The notes: a model not told the origin generated them from the letters alone. 64,000 nt of DNA from Antedon bifida (GCA_963402885.1 OY727094.1:16556501-16620500), one strand, 5' to 3'; shown: positions 24,290-37,108, counted from the first letter of the stretch. A program made the numbers and translations.

Positions 24290-26113
24290 AAAGCTTACTG
24301 AAAAAATTCTGACAGTTTTTCTTTGACGTTAGCCCATTTTTGCCTAGCATTGATAATGTTACATGTGTATTCATTCTAATTAAATTAAAAAGTTCTATTC
24401 CGTATAGGTTCCATATTGTTTTTTGTACATTTTCATTTTTCAACGTTATTTTATATGTTATACATGATTTATATATTGAAAAACAAAAAACAGAAATTAA
24501 TTCATTGATGAGTTTGCTATTTGTATTTCCAGTAACTATATTACTAGTCCAACTTGAAAAGTTGTGTTGTGTTTCGTTAACAGGAAAACACTTAACAATT
24601 AAGTCGGGTCAAAATATGAAAATATAGGGCCTATAACCCCAAAAAATTCCAAGAAAATGTTTTTTGATGTATTACAATAAAATATGGTCTCAAAAAACAT
24701 ATATCAAAAGTTTACTCAAATCAGACTACCGCAAAGGTTCAAAATTTGACGTTAAAAAAGATGGCCGCCAATTAAAAAAAATCTGTAATTGCTTGTAGTA
24801 GATTATTCAAACTATATATGTTTATATTTACACTTTTTGAACATTTTGTTCAAACATGACCGGAAATTCCAGTTTGTGACCTTTGACATATATGGCATGA
24901 CGTTTATATATCTACGTAACTGCAAATCACAGAGTCTTGATATTGGTGTCAAAATGTTCAGAACATACATATTTATATTTACCCTTTTTAAACATTTTGT
25001 TGAAACATGACCGGAAATTCCATTTTGTGACCTTTGACCCATATATGGCATAAAAAATGTTCATATCTATGTAACTAAAAATCATAGAGCCTAAATAATC
25101 GAAAACACAAGGTTTTCCCTTTGACACGATGTGTGTCTAAGTGCGTAAAAGCTGATTACAGGCTCTTTTGAACCTTTGCGGTAGTCCAATTTGGGTAAAC
25201 TTTTGATATATATTTTTTGAGACCATATTTTATTGTAATTCATCAAAAAACATTTCAATTTTTTTGGGGTAATGAAACAGTTTGACTCGACTAAATCATT
25301 GAATCAAACTTTCTCCAGGCTGGCTGAATTGTATTACATGTATAAAGCATAGGTTTTTCGTATTCTACTTCTATTTTACATTTTTGGCATTTATCACTAT
25401 CAGCTAATTTCCATAGTCTCAATTTTTTTCTACATTCTATAATTCTGTGTAACAATTTAAAGTTGAATTGGGCAACTTTTACAATATGTTTTGGTGTTTA
25501 AAACTTTATTACACCATATTGTGTTCCAATTTAAATCGACACCAAATTCTTGTTCCCATTTCACTTGTGATCTTGGGATAGAGACTTTACTATTAATAAG
25601 ATATCTATAAAACGTAGATGATTTATTTTGTTTATAGAATGTAATGTAAGCATGTCTAAGGCTTTATCTATTTCATTTTCAACATTTGGTATTTTAACAA
25701 TTGTTTTCCATTGATGCGGTATGGCATCGATAACAGCAAAGTATTCTATTAACCCGTTTTTTTAATTACATAACATTGGAATCAACCTTTGATATGTTAT
25801 TAGTTCAGTATCAACAATTATATCATTGATTGTTTTGATACCAGAATTTAACCAGGAGCAGAAGTACATTGATTTGCCATCCAATGTTATTATACTTGTT
25901 TTCCCATAATTGTTGAGATTTAATTTCGTTTACAGTACTTAACATGTTATTTAGAATCACAACAGCTTTTAATAATTGTTGATAGAACACTGGCATATTT
26001 TTTAAAATTGTATGATTTTCAGTATTAATTTTACTAATCTTAAGTGTACATTCTATTGGGTACATATAATGTCTCGGGATAAATTTCCATTTCCCAGGAT
26101 CTGGGCTTAGCAA
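24290..26113 (-). pseudogene. L1/Tx1-like LINE ORF2 C-terminal remnant
   Basis: From 26113 downwards the minus strand encodes a stretch with MPVFYQQLLKA and QQLWENKYNNIG, matching the post-RT region of L1/Tx1 proteins (MP.FY...LKAW, LW.N..I). After a frameshift, YFAVIDAIPHQWK and then WEQEFGVDLNW follow, then a zinc-knuckle-like KCQKCKIEVEYEKPMLYTCN with PAWRKF. The C-terminal tail resumes beyond the inserted MITE (24634-25270) with VQKTIWNLYG-type sequence. Several frameshifts and stops are present. It is similar in layout to the plus-strand LINE tail at 2-602. Confidence 0.65.
24634..25270. mobile_element. Inverted-repeat MITE with about 110-bp arms, inside the LINE
   Basis: The left arm (24634-24745: ACCCCAAAAAATTCC, TGTTTTTTGATG, ATTACAATAAAATATGGTCT, AAAAGTTTAC, ACTACCGCAAAGGTTCAAAA) is repeated in reverse complement at about 25165-25270 with few differences. 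The centre carries a direct duplication of about 180 bp period (CATGACCGGAAATTCCA at 24857 and 25006). TATA/TA at the borders suggests a TA target. It splits the LINE coding remnant, so it is younger than that LINE. Confidence 0.75.
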
Positions 26114-26133
26114 ACGTATGCATGTATGAAATT

Positions 26134-29100
26134 AATAAACAACAAAATTTTAATTAATCACTTGATTATGTAATATTGAGACATAAAGTAAATATATCTG
26201 TTGATAAAACAGTAATAAAATGCATAGTTTATGAATTAAATAAGATTTTCAAATTTCCCGTCCGTAACGTCAAATTTTAATATTTAATATTCAATAACTT
26301 AAAAAATAAATATCAGAACAATAAAAAAAATGTTATTTAATAAACTTCAACATTTCTACATTGAGAAATGGCCAAGAGTTACATCAAAATCAGTAAATGA
26401 AATTTTTCAACCTACGGACCAAATACTGTGGAATGCCCGTAATAGTAGTGAACATTTGTGGTTGTTAAAACTATAGATGGAATATGCTGTTACTAGATCC
26501 ATGTTATTGGTTGTAACCCTTCACAGTTGTAGAGAATGTCATTGGTAATTGATAAGAAACAGAAAACTTTTTAATACGTACAAATATAGTGTAGTGAGTG
26601 TGTCATGTTGTTTAAAAGTGTACAAATAAAAAAACGAGTCTGGGAAAATCTGTACTTGTGATTTGTTAGGAGCGTGGAGGAGATAACTTCTTGTAAATTC
26701 CGGAGTGCATGTTATTAGTCATTTTATATGCATAGATAAAATGTTGGTCAAAATCAATATAAGGCCAAAGAAAATAAATAAAGCAAAAATATTTTGGGGA
26801 AAAAAATAGCAGACAAAAGATTTGAAAAATCTAAAATAGCGAAGATAGAATATTCATGAGTGCAGTAGACATTCTTTTTTTCACTATTTAGTTTTAGTTA
26901 TCTGCGATATGCCTTGAAATGTTTTGATAAGGTGCAATATAAATGGTTTATGTATGTATATAATATGCACCAAAAAAAAAAAATTAATAATTGACAATAA
27001 AGAAGCAAATGAAACAAAACGTTAGAAAGAAAGACGTTAGATCTATTTGACATTTGAAAATAATTTACATGAGACAACAATTTATCACATTTACTTTAAT
27101 GTGTGTGTGAGTGTTTATCTAATGAATTAATTGTCATCATGACATTGTTATTAAGAACAGTATGTAGAGGAATCATTATGAAACAAATAAATTCATTTTA
27201 ATCAGAGATATTATGTACTGTGATCTGATCAATAGAACAGTTGTAGTAAGTGACATAAAGCTACTCCACAGTAGTTAAATACAATGATTGCCTCTATGAT
27301 CTTATGCATAGCTGTGATTCTATGATCATATAGCATTAGCTGTGATTGAATATGCAAACAAAATGAAATTAAGACTCATCAATTTGTAACTATTGATGGT
27401 TCGGTCCTCCCAATCCTATTATTAAAAAAAGGCATACATATCATACATCACATACCTTCTACTATATATAAGTAAAAACATGACTTTATTGGAGATAATA
27501 TCGATGAAAATGTACAGAATAATGGAATGCTATATGTCTCAAAATAAAACTTTATAAATCGTACTGAACATTGATTTAAATTAAAAATGTCCTCATTGTT
27601 TGTATATAATCCTGTATTACTGTTTCACTATTGTTGTAATATCCTGTAATTATCACACTTTTAAATATTTGTCACACAAATTATTAGTTACAAAGTGACA
27701 GGTTATTTCAAAGTGATACAAACTTTTTATAAAGTGCATTGTTTATTACAAAGTGTGACAGTATACATCTTCTTTATATGATACTTGATAATTGTTTTCA
27801 TCATCATTGTGCTCATTATACTATACATGCTATACCTTTTCATCTATTTTGTCAGTGAATATGACTAAAAAATCACCATCTTTGGTAAGGCTTTAAAGAG
27901 ATGATACTTTAGACATTAAATCTGTTTCTTGTGTTGGATATTTTATGTGGGCATTTTAATTCATAGAAACAATTCTGCTTTGCTATGTATCAAATTTGTT
28001 ATCTATTGCTTGATAACAAATTGAATGCTTGAATTATATGTAATTAGCATTGGTTATTGACAGAGTTGTACAATTGGAATCTTGTAGACAATCAATTGAT
28101 TGTGCTAAGTGCTGCTTATTATATAGCCTACTATGCACATAAACAAAAATACATAATAGATATGTAATTATTTGTTTAATAATTCATGGGATTAAAAATA
28201 AATGAATTAATGAAAACTATATAAGAAATTGTTTTCCTTTCATTTATGGACCAAACAATTTAGTATAATTCAAACTAATATTGAAGAGCGAGGTTCACAG
28301 TCGTAAATTTAGATCTAGAGAGCAATGCATTATGTAGAAATTTAAATGTGGCTGACGCAAGAATTGTTGGCTACACTTGTGTGTACCTTTATCAGTGTAT
28401 TGTTGAACTTATTTAATTGCCTTGTCATTTGCAATTTCTTGATTATAACCACAATAATGTTAGTGTTAAGCTTCAATCGATTAAAGCAATTTTTTCTCAT
28501 AAACTGTTTAACACAAAAAAAAATTACATCAGAAGAAAGCCAAAAATCTGGGAGGGCAGGGGACGCTAAACAAGCAAGCATTAGCAATTTACAATCAGTT
28601 TTAAATAATACAAAATTAGCTAGAATACTGTAGATTTTGAAAATCCAAATAATAGCTAGATACTGTACTATATTATTTTAATTAGCACATAAAAAAGTAT
28701 GTTGTAGATTGTTGAAAGCCCTAAAATAGCTAAATTTAACCCAAATAGCAAAGATATATGAGTAGCAAATCAATAGAATTTAATAGGCTTGAATTGGTTC
28801 CTAAACCAAAAGATTTCAAGTTATAACAATGGTTCCAACTAAAATTTAACACAAGGCTGTAGGAGCAACTCAAATAATTTTAACTATGTTATGCTGCCAT
28901 TGGTTAAATTTTAACAACTTAGGATCTTCAAAATTATACAGAAATACCACCAAAAATATGAAATTTTGTATAATATATGTGTGTGTATATGTAATATATA
29001 TTTTGTCATAATATTATTATGGTGTTATGGGCTTATGTATTTGCTTTAATTTAGGTAAGAAGAGCCCTTCTATCAAAAGTAATCCTCACAACCTTTCATT

Positions 29101-30031
29101 TCAGCATAGATTATTATCATAAATGATAGAAATATCCTCAAATTATAAAGAGCAAAGTAATCAAGGTGAAGGTTGATGATAGACATGATTCATATTCACA
29201 ACTTATTTTTTTTTTAATGTACATTTTTTTTTTTAAACTTATATCAACAAATGTTATTCGTGTTTTCTAACCTGCCTAATACTAAAATACAGTTAAATAT
29301 TCAAAAGAAGTTTATGCTATGAAAAGTGTTATGAGTATTCTATTGAATGTTATCAATTTATAAAAACATACTGACTATAATACCATTTAACTTTACTTTG
29401 ATGATTGAGGTGTATGCTATCAGCATTTTTTATTTTACAGTACAGTAGTTAAATTATAATAATCAATAGCAAAAATATTTAAAAACTGTGCTGTAAAATT
29501 CATTTCACACTTTATTTCTAAAAGCAGCATTCGGCAATGAATTATGGAAAATAAATGTGTATATTATTTAATACACATATTAATGTTATGGTATAACAGT
29601 GTGTAAACAAAGTATACAAAAAATTTGATTGCAAATTTAAACAGAATAGTATGAGAATTTGTAAAAAAGAAGAAAAAAAGTTATTATGCATGTGTTTATA
29701 ACTTATTCATCATTTCTATATTGAACTATATATGCACACCAGTATTGTGTTATTCTATTCATTTTAAGAATGTACAAGATATATTTAAAATATGTTTGTT
29801 ACGAGAATTGGTATTATTATAATGTAACTACAATAGTATAATAACATGGATACTACAGTAGTGTATTTTCAACTAAATTAATCTTCCCATAGAGATATTA
29901 TATAATATCTATGATTTTCCTAAAGTCTTATAGTACTGGTAGTCGTCTAAATTCTAAAAACAATAGTTTCAATTTATTGATTGGTTTCACTGAAGGTTAA
30001 ATTAATGTTATAAATTGTGTGTATGACTTAC
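26134..30031. other. Intronic sequence, no gene recognised
   Basis: AT-rich. Features seen: TTCCCGTCCGTAAC at 26255 (see findings); a cluster of AAAGTGNNA words and an inverted TCACACTTT/AAAGTGTGA pair at about 27655-27765; and a segment at 28905-29080 related to 19100-19255. Short open frames here lack coding character. Confidence 0.3.
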
Positions 30032-30130
30032 CTTATTCTGCATATTGACATCAGCTCCACCCTCTAAGACCAGTTGGCAGATGGTTGTATTACCTGCTGA
30101 AGCAGCATACATTAATGCTGAAGCGCCAGA
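30032..30130 (-). CDS. Ankyrin-repeat gene, exon 3 (one full repeat)
   Basis: A 99-bp, phase-0 minus-strand exon between an AG acceptor (30132-30131, after a TTTTTAATAG-type tract) and a GTAAGT donor (30031-30026). It encodes 33 residues starting SGASALMYAASAGNTTIC and ending GGADVNMQNK, a canonical ankyrin repeat, including the G-A-D-V-N hallmark. It joins in frame to 36306-36380 upstream and 1947-2045 downstream. Confidence 0.9.
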
Positions 30131-32027
30131 CTATTAAAAATATTAAATAATAAACAAAGTTACAAAACATGTACATCATATTCCTTAATATCGAACACAC
30201 AAAAAATGACTAATATTAATAATCTTATAAATATCCTTAATTTAATAAAAGTTAATATTTTTTCAATGTTGAAAATAATTTTTCTAATAACAACAATCAA
30301 TTTTAAATGATTATTTCTATAAATCATTGTAAAATATATTGTTTTGTGTAAACTATTCTTATGATCAAGGTATACTTGAATTCTAAACTATAAAACAGAT
30401 TATACTATGCTATATCATCTACAGTATAATCAATTTTATTTTGAAATAGTTGGATTGAATGCAAACTATTGTGTAAAGAAAGGCTATCTACATGTTTTAA
30501 ACAATTTTATTTATAAGGTTTTTTTTACAGTGCAATTATAATATAAAACTGGACAATTTATTTTAAATTTCAAATTGTGTTGTAGCTGTTAATAACAGGT
30601 TTTCACTATTCAATTGTCACCACTCCAACTTGTAATAGCCGTACTTGTTGATAATCATTTAGGCCTACTGTTTATTAGTGTGTGTTTTGTGTGTAGGCAT
30701 TTCTATTTTATACAAAATTGTTGACAGTGTAAATCATAACCTCACATTTTATTCACAATTATTTAGTATACATTTTCTATCATATTATTTTGTCGTGTAT
30801 AAAATATATCTAATAAAAATTTTAAATCAATAAAATTAATCAATTAAAACTTAATGTCTTTTATAAAAAACATTGTATAATACTAATTTTTAGCATTGCT
30901 TTGATATACATTTAGGATCTATGAAATAATAACAGACAGTATGTTATCATAATCATTGAAAGAATAACAAGTATTATTGCTATTATACTATGTTATACCG
31001 ACTGTAGTCAGTACTAAAGAATAATAGATAAATTAGGCCTGAACATAACATACTAATTATGTGCGAGTTAAATGAACAAAAATTGTTTAAGCCTTTATTG
31101 TGATTATTTGCCATCATTTATAATAAGTTTAATTTGTTGATTCAGTTAACTATTTATTAGTGTATATAGTGATAGTATGTCTTAATTATATTATCACAAT
31201 TATTATGAATTGTAATGTATACCATCTACCAGTCATAACCCTAATCTATTTCATTCAAAAAAATTAAATAAGATTATTATAGTTATACACAATTTTTTTT
31301 CTTGTGAACTAGGTTTGTTTATTATCACTCTCACAGTGCTAAAATATTTATAAAATTATCTCATAAGGTTGATTATTTAGTACATCCATCGTGAAATAAA
31401 TTAATCCACAAAATCCCTCTTGATTCTCTAAAAGAATAAAGATAAACATAGTTCTTGGTATCGATTTCTATAGTTTATTTACAATGTGCCTACTGTGTAG
31501 AGTTCACCAATAACTAATATTTCAGAATCTGAAGGAGTTTCTCATACATTTCAAAACTAAATTTCAAAAACACAACATAGACACAAACATGCAGTACAAT
31601 AATAAATATAGAACAAAGTGATAGTAGACTAAAACAACATTATATTAAATATCATTTTTATACAATTTTTAAAATGTTTAGAGGATTAATGTTTAATATA
31701 TTAAGATTTGAGTGTCATAAGGACTAAATATCAAACAATTTATTTGTAATTTAAATATTCTTATGTTTCCTCATCATTATTGTTTCAAATTAATTAATCA
31801 AATTTCAGCATATCACCGGGCGGTTTAAAAATCATGTTCTATGCCTGTTGTGGTTTATCTTTCTCTCATGTTGCTCAATCTTAAGCTATGTCTACACTAT
31901 CACTACATAAGTTTGACAAAAAAAGTGTGCTCTATGCCCAAATATCATCATCACACACCATATATGTGTGCACATCACATTTATTTCTCACATAAAGTTT
32001 GATAGTGGTAGACAGAGCTTTATAATG
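30131..32027. other. Intron of the ankyrin gene, nothing further recognised
   Basis: AT-rich non-coding sequence without recognisable repeats, up to the hAT insertion. Confidence 0.35.
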
Positions 32028-33621
32028 ATCTACAGCAGTGGTGGCGCCAGCGGGGGGGCTACGGGGGCTCTAGCCCCCTCGTCGGGGAGCCTAGCCCCCC
32101 CATCGGGGAACACGGGTACTTTTTGTCGGGGAATATAATATACAGTAAAAAACGTTCGCGTTCACTTCATATAGCTTCAGCGCCTAGAAAACCACGACGT
32201 TCCATTGACCGTGAGAGTACGTCAGAGGGCTAATATGCACTTTTATGCATTCATTATTGCCAGCGATCTAACTTACTACTAAACATTAGCTAGGTACGCA
32301 CTTGTCTGGCGGTATCCCTTTGTACGAATCGTTCAACGTTGGGTCGAGACGCGTGATATCATGTTTCATCCAGGGACCAAAATGTGTACTGTAGTTATTT
32401 TCCAGGCGAAGTTTACCGACGGTTACCGAAGGGAACACGGGTACTTTTTGTCGGGGAATATAATATACAGTAAAAAGCGTTCGCGTTCACTTCGTAGCTA
32501 GCTTCAGCGCCTAGAAAACCGCAACGTTTCATTGACCGTGAGAGTACGTCAGAGTGATATTATGCACTTTATATGCATTCATTATTGCCAGCGATCTAAC
32601 TTACTACTAAACAATAGCTAGGTACGCACTTGTCTGGCGGTATCCCTTTGTACGAATCGTTAACGTTGGGTCGAGACGCGTGATATCATGTTCCATCCAG
32701 GGACCAAAATGTGTACTGTAGTTATTTTCCAGGCGAAGTTTACCGACGGTTACGTCGTGTACTGCGTCGACGTACGCTACACTACAGCAAAAACGAATTA
32801 TGTTAATTGTTCGTATGTTCACCAATTTTTTAATTTACAAGTAACCTTCTGTACCGTGGGGCACCTAAAATAAATTTTTCATCCATTACTAAACAAAAAA
32901 ACATGCCCTTTTCGCTTAGCCAACATCTTATTATAGCTAAGTTATTACATTTTCAATATCCTGTATGTCATGAATTTCTCACCACTCGGAAGTCCAGATG
33001 GTACGCACGCATACACCTGGGAGGAATAAACTTATTTCCCCGACTGAAAAAGGTCTACGCTTGCGTTTTTTAAGCCTCTAGGCCTGATGTTTCCAAAGTA
33101 TAAAATGCAATTTTTTTGAAGACCTGCAGCTCTAGTTTTAAACATTTTCTTAGCTCAGCCCCAACAATAAAGCTGGTCATATTTCGAAGAACAAGAAGTA
33201 CATTTTCCGGGACCTAACATCTCTATTTTTCAAACATTTCTTAGCTCAGTCACAACCATGATAGGGACTTATATATTTTGTTTCATGTTTTGAAGTATAA
33301 TAAGTCCAATTTCCGGGACCTCCAACTCTATTTTTCTAAATTTTCTTTGAACTTTTATTTTTTAAATTGAAAAATATGGATTGAAACAGTCATCGTGCAT
33401 CGTTTTTTTGCACGCAGTATTTTATTTATGCATTATAAAAAATGGAAAAAATGGCTACCCTAAATCTGATTAAAAAGACCTCAAATGACGCTAGAACGTG
33501 GGGGCCCTTGGCGGCCCCCTGGCCCCCCAGCCTAGTGATGCTCGCTTCGCTCGCATAGCCCCCTCGTCGGGGAATGTAGCCCCCGCGTCGGGAAGATCCT
33601 GGCGCCACCCCTGATCTACAG
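32028..33621. mobile_element. Non-autonomous hAT element with 8-bp target duplication
   Basis: ATCTACAG flanks both sides (32028-32035 and 33614-33621). The element (32036-33613) starts CAGTGGTGGCGCCAG and ends CTGGCGCCACCCCTG, inverted repeats of hAT type with the CAG..CTG ends. Both subterminal regions carry many TAGCCCCC/GGGGGCTA and CGTCGGGG words in opposite orientations, giving fold-back potential. An internal 325-bp unit is tandemly duplicated (GGGAACACGGGTAC at 32106 and 32431). No transposase was found, so mobility would depend on an enzyme supplied elsewhere. Confidence 0.85.
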
Positions 33622-33639
33622 TAGTTCAAAATTTTGAAT

Positions 33640-34090
33640 GTTATGTAATATTATATAATGGGTGTGGCGTAATGGCATTATTATATTGTTCAAATTATAT
33701 TTTATATAGTTCCGTGGTTTTGTACATGTCAGCTTTAATTTAATACCAAACATGCCATATTATTTGATTTCTTAAACTTTCCCACGAAGTTATGTAATAT
33801 ATAATAACGTCATTATATTGTGAAATTATATTTTTCTCATGCTAGAGGTATTTTACATGTCATAAGCTATGATTTGATAACAAACTTGACATATTTATGT
33901 AATTTATATTTTTTAGATATTTTTACATAATACATTATGACGTCATTAAATTGTTCAAATTTGTGGGCACCCTTCTAGAATTGAGGTCTAAAATAGGTCC
34001 TAAAGAAGGTTTCTGCCAAGTTTGGTGCTTTTGTCACGAAGTGCACAAAAAAAGTGCTAAGCGCCTAAATTGTCATCGCCTTTTTAGAAA
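33640..34090 (+). repeat. Dispersed repeat with three internal AT-rich subunits
   Basis: Three related subunits (near 33640, 33790 and 33925) each contain TTATGTAATAT-like and GACGTCATTA..TTGTTCAAATT-like words, about 130-150 bp apart. The 3' part AAGTTTGGTGCTTTTGTCAC with AAGTGCACAA is a phrase found in dispersed repeats of marine invertebrates. Non-coding, class unknown. Confidence 0.5.
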
Positions 34091-35398
34091 ACGCATGGAC
34101 AATGGAAATTAACAATGTACTGTTCACTAATTTAATTAAAATCGCCGCCTAAAAATCCTACCTAGGCTAGGCCTAGTAGGAGACGACACATGTTAGTGGT
34201 TAGCCTAATTTAGCCGGACGAGACGACATCGTGCACCGAATAGACATCGGAGTGGAGTCTAGTTTCGGCGGCCTAGGCTTACGCTAAATTATTTACTCCT
34301 ACCTTGGCTCAGCAAATTATAAATAAGCCGACGTAAACATAAACAAATATATGCAAAATCAATATATTCCATGTTAAGATTTAACATAGGCTAGTCCTAG
34401 GCCCAATTATTACGACATGTCACTGTGTAAAGAAAATGGCCCTAGTATTCTGTAGCTACGTATAGGTACTGTTAATTTGGAGAGAGAGTATCGCGTTTGA
34501 TGTCATGAGACACAAAATCTTCGTCGCGTTTTCCAGGCCTGCCATAATATGAAAAAAAAAATTCTAGGTCTGTGCGCGATCGACGTTCCGATAACTATAT
34601 TTAGAATGTTAACGATCTTTTGTTGTCGGCATCGTTTCTGGTTCGACTGGACGTTTTATTTTTAGAAGTTTGCCTAAGCCTATTTACTACTACTAGTTCA
34701 TTGTGGTTCACCGTGTGGTGCCATAATGCCTCTACCGTGGGAAATTTCAATTTATTTATATATTCATTTATATATTCGCCATCAGTCGAGTAGATAAAAA
34801 AACATTTAAACGATTAATAATATTTATTAATAAATGCTTCCGAGTAATTTACAACTTGGTCCTCTGTCAGTCAAAATTGACTCATTAATTTTGCACACCT
34901 TGTTACCTCACAAAAAACATCGTAGGGTTGTCTACGAAATGCATTTTTCCGACCTTATTATGAAATGCGTGGGTTTGGCGCTGACCACCACTCATGACAT
35001 GCTTGAGCTGATAGGGTTTGATTTCAGCCTCAAGAAGCAGTGGGTAGTGCACCAACATGTTGATAACTACTACAAGTAGTTTGTGTCAATATCTATATTA
35101 ATTTGCATGATTGGTTCATGACGTATATTTTAAATAGGGAAAATGTTACATGTCAATCATTAACATTGATGACTGTCATTTGCCTCAGATGGACATTGAT
35201 GTTCTTATTCAATGGAGTAACATGGAAAATTAATTTTCAAATTATTTCTATATCACATTCTAAACATCTCATCACATATTTTTATCAGTTGAATGGTTGT
35301 ATCTTTGAGAGAACACTAACTGATCTTGGTGTCAAAATAGCATCATCAGCTTTTAATATGTTGGGATGATCATATCAACAAAATTGTTAATAAATCCC
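34091..35398. other. Non-coding stretch; short unassigned open frames
   Basis: A CpG-containing patch (34160-34330) has several GACGAGACGACA/AGACATCGGAG words and AGGCCTA motifs. An 81-codon open frame at 34834-35079 resembles no family I know and has no splice or expression support; it is not called as a gene. Confidence 0.3.
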
Positions 35399-35510
35399 AG
35401 AGGCGGATCCAGCCTTGAAAAATAGGGAGGGGAAAAGGGGTTTGTGACAAAGTTTGAACAATCGGCCTCAGGAACTGGTGGGGGAGGGGGTAGCAAAAGG
35501 CCTCCAGTGT
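35399..35510 (+). mobile_element. hAT-like end fragment
   Basis: CAGAGGCGGATCCAG followed by a G-rich stretch (GGGGGAGGGGG near 35480) is a typical start of non-autonomous hAT elements. The matching right end was not found, so this is probably a truncated copy. Confidence 0.3.
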
Positions 35511-36305
35511 TCTACCATGTTTTAGGCTGTTTTATTTAAAAGTGGTTAGGTTTTGTCAATTTGTTAATGTTATGGTACATTTTATAAGTGGACAATTGAA
35601 TTGTTTGTTATGGGCCCACCGTTTCAAACTGCTGTGTGAAATTCGTTCTTTCATATAACAAAAATACAAAAGCCGATGAGCTAAATTACTTGCCTTAAAA
35701 AAGTAATCTATTTTCAAAAGAGAGAGAGAAAAATAGGTAATATTTGTTAATATAAGCATGAATGATAATGTAGGACTTCAATTTAGTATAGAGCTGAATA
35801 ATAGTGTGTGTCGTACTATTTCACATAAACCATCATACCTATTTTCATGTTACAATCAGTATGATGTTAATAAAAGTTTGTTTAGTTATTTGTCCAACAG
35901 ATGAATAATTATATCATTGTTCAGATTCTGAAAATAATTACAATTACAGTGGATTGAGTTACCAAGCCGGTATTAGCCAATCAAGTTGTCTAAGCAAATT
36001 GTACTGAAAGACGAATGTACTAAATTATATTGACAAACCATCTAACATACAGCTAAGATAAGATATAAACACACAATATACTTTTTAATACTAAAAACTG
36101 AAGAAGAAGGAAGTGAAACAATTATGTTGAAAAAAAAATATGATGCTTTTAACAATCAGTGTGAATGTTAACTGCAAATATGCAACCAGAAAACACTTAT
36201 AAAAGATCTTAAAAACAAATTAGTATTGATGCACTTTAATTAGTGTCAAGTAATTTAACGTTGTATTATCAAATTCATTGCAAGGGAAAACAAATTGATG
36301 TATAC
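35511..36305. other. Intron of the ankyrin gene, nothing recognised
   Basis: AT-rich non-coding sequence. Confidence 0.35.
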
Positions 36306-36380
36306 CTGGCTCTGGATGTTGACAGCTTTCTTGTCACAAAGGAATTGGCAAATTCCTTCAGGTGTTTCTTCTCCCGCAAT
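36306..36380 (-). CDS. Ankyrin-repeat gene, exon 2
   Basis: A 75-bp, phase-0 exon with AG acceptor at 36382-36381 (after GTTTTATTTCAT) and a GTATAC donor (36305-36300). It encodes 25 residues, IAGEETPEGICQFLCDKKAV and NIQSQ, the second helix and turn of an ankyrin repeat whose first half lies in exon 1. The insert-like EETPEG between the helices is slightly longer than the ankyrin consensus. Confidence 0.8.
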
Positions 36381-36579
36381 CTATGAAATAAAACACATAG
36401 ATCAATAGTTACATTTTTCATTAAAATACATACTATAGTAAACATAGACAATAACATACATTCCATGTTGCATTAAATTACAGCCATTATATTATAATAT
36501 TATCATTATAATATTAATATTAGATTACTCAAATAAATAAGTTTTTTTTCTTCTTGTCTTAAATTTTGTATTTACATTA

Positions 36580-36785
36580 TTTTTATATAAAAATTTTTAA
36601 TGAAATTTTTATTTATTTATTTTTTTATATTTACTTTTGTATGAGGGGTAGCTGGCTCATTTGATTTACAGCAATGTATTTTGCTTAAGCTGCCCCTGCC
36701 CAGCTTTTTTCATCTTTCATATATTTTATTGCATGTATTGTATTGATGTCATGCTGGTCAAATAAATAAAACAAAACAATCACAT
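36580..36785 (+). mobile_element. 3' tail of a retroelement (LINE or SINE)
   Basis: The stretch TAGCTGGCTCATTTGATTTACAGC ... GCTGCCCCTGCCCAGC ... GTATTGTATTGATGTCATGC ending in AAATAAATAAAACAAAAC has the look of a retroelement 3' UTR and A-rich tail. No coding part remains. Confidence 0.35.
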
Positions 36786-37051
36786 CAAATGAGTCAAGAG
36801 TATTTATAAGCACTACAATGATCATTTTGATCCATTATGGCGGCACTGTAAGTTGAAGTTGTTGTGACCCTATTTTATACTGCCATATTGTGACTTTTAA
36901 TTCATTTAGTTACTTGCTTTATATCTCTTCCGTTTCCAGCGCATTAGCTCATAGAACAATTTATTAAGTTGCTAAGAGGCTACTGTAAGTATTGCTAGTT
37001 AATTGTTGCTGGTTAAATTGTATTATACTAAAATAGTGTAAACTTGCCTAC

Positions 37052-37108
37052 CTGAATGCCATTGAATGCACAAAGATGAAGAAGGTTTTGTTTGAGGCGA
37101 TGATCCAT
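37052..37108 (-). CDS. Ankyrin-repeat gene, exon 1 of coding sequence (probable start)
   Basis: This is the 5'-most coding exon of the ankyrin gene that I can see. ATG at 37108-37106 lies in a good context (ACAATGG). It begins 19 codons, MDHRLKQNLLHLCAFNGIQ, giving the first helix of an ankyrin repeat, and ends at a GTAGGC donor (37051-37046), phase 0. A pyrimidine-rich acceptor (TTTTTTCTGTTTAG) ends only 9-12 bases upstream, so a non-coding or further coding exon must lie upstream; the frame is open back to that acceptor, and a start further upstream cannot be excluded. Spliced to 36306, 30032 and 1947 it gives three consecutive repeats. Ankyrin repeats bind other proteins; the partner and gene identity are unknown. 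Confidence 0.75.

Larger units (their letters stand above)
22225..26133 (-). mobile_element. Nested retroelement insertion flanked by a 16-bp target duplication
   Basis: ATGCATGTATGAAATT occurs at 22225-22240 and again at 26118-26133. Immediately inside the left copy is a T run (22241-22248), which on the minus strand is a poly(A) tail. The inserted 3.9 kb therefore looks like a 5'-truncated LINE in minus orientation, with its RT C-terminus near the right side. Later insertions lie inside it: an inverted-repeat MITE (24634-25270) and a duplicated 'cctccgcc' type repeat (22290-23665). The flanking DNA reads continuously across the duplication. Confidence 0.75.

Noticed and set aside
34834-35079. 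81-codon plus-strand frame
   Set aside because: No recognisable domain, splice context or codon signal; consistent with chance in AT-rich DNA.
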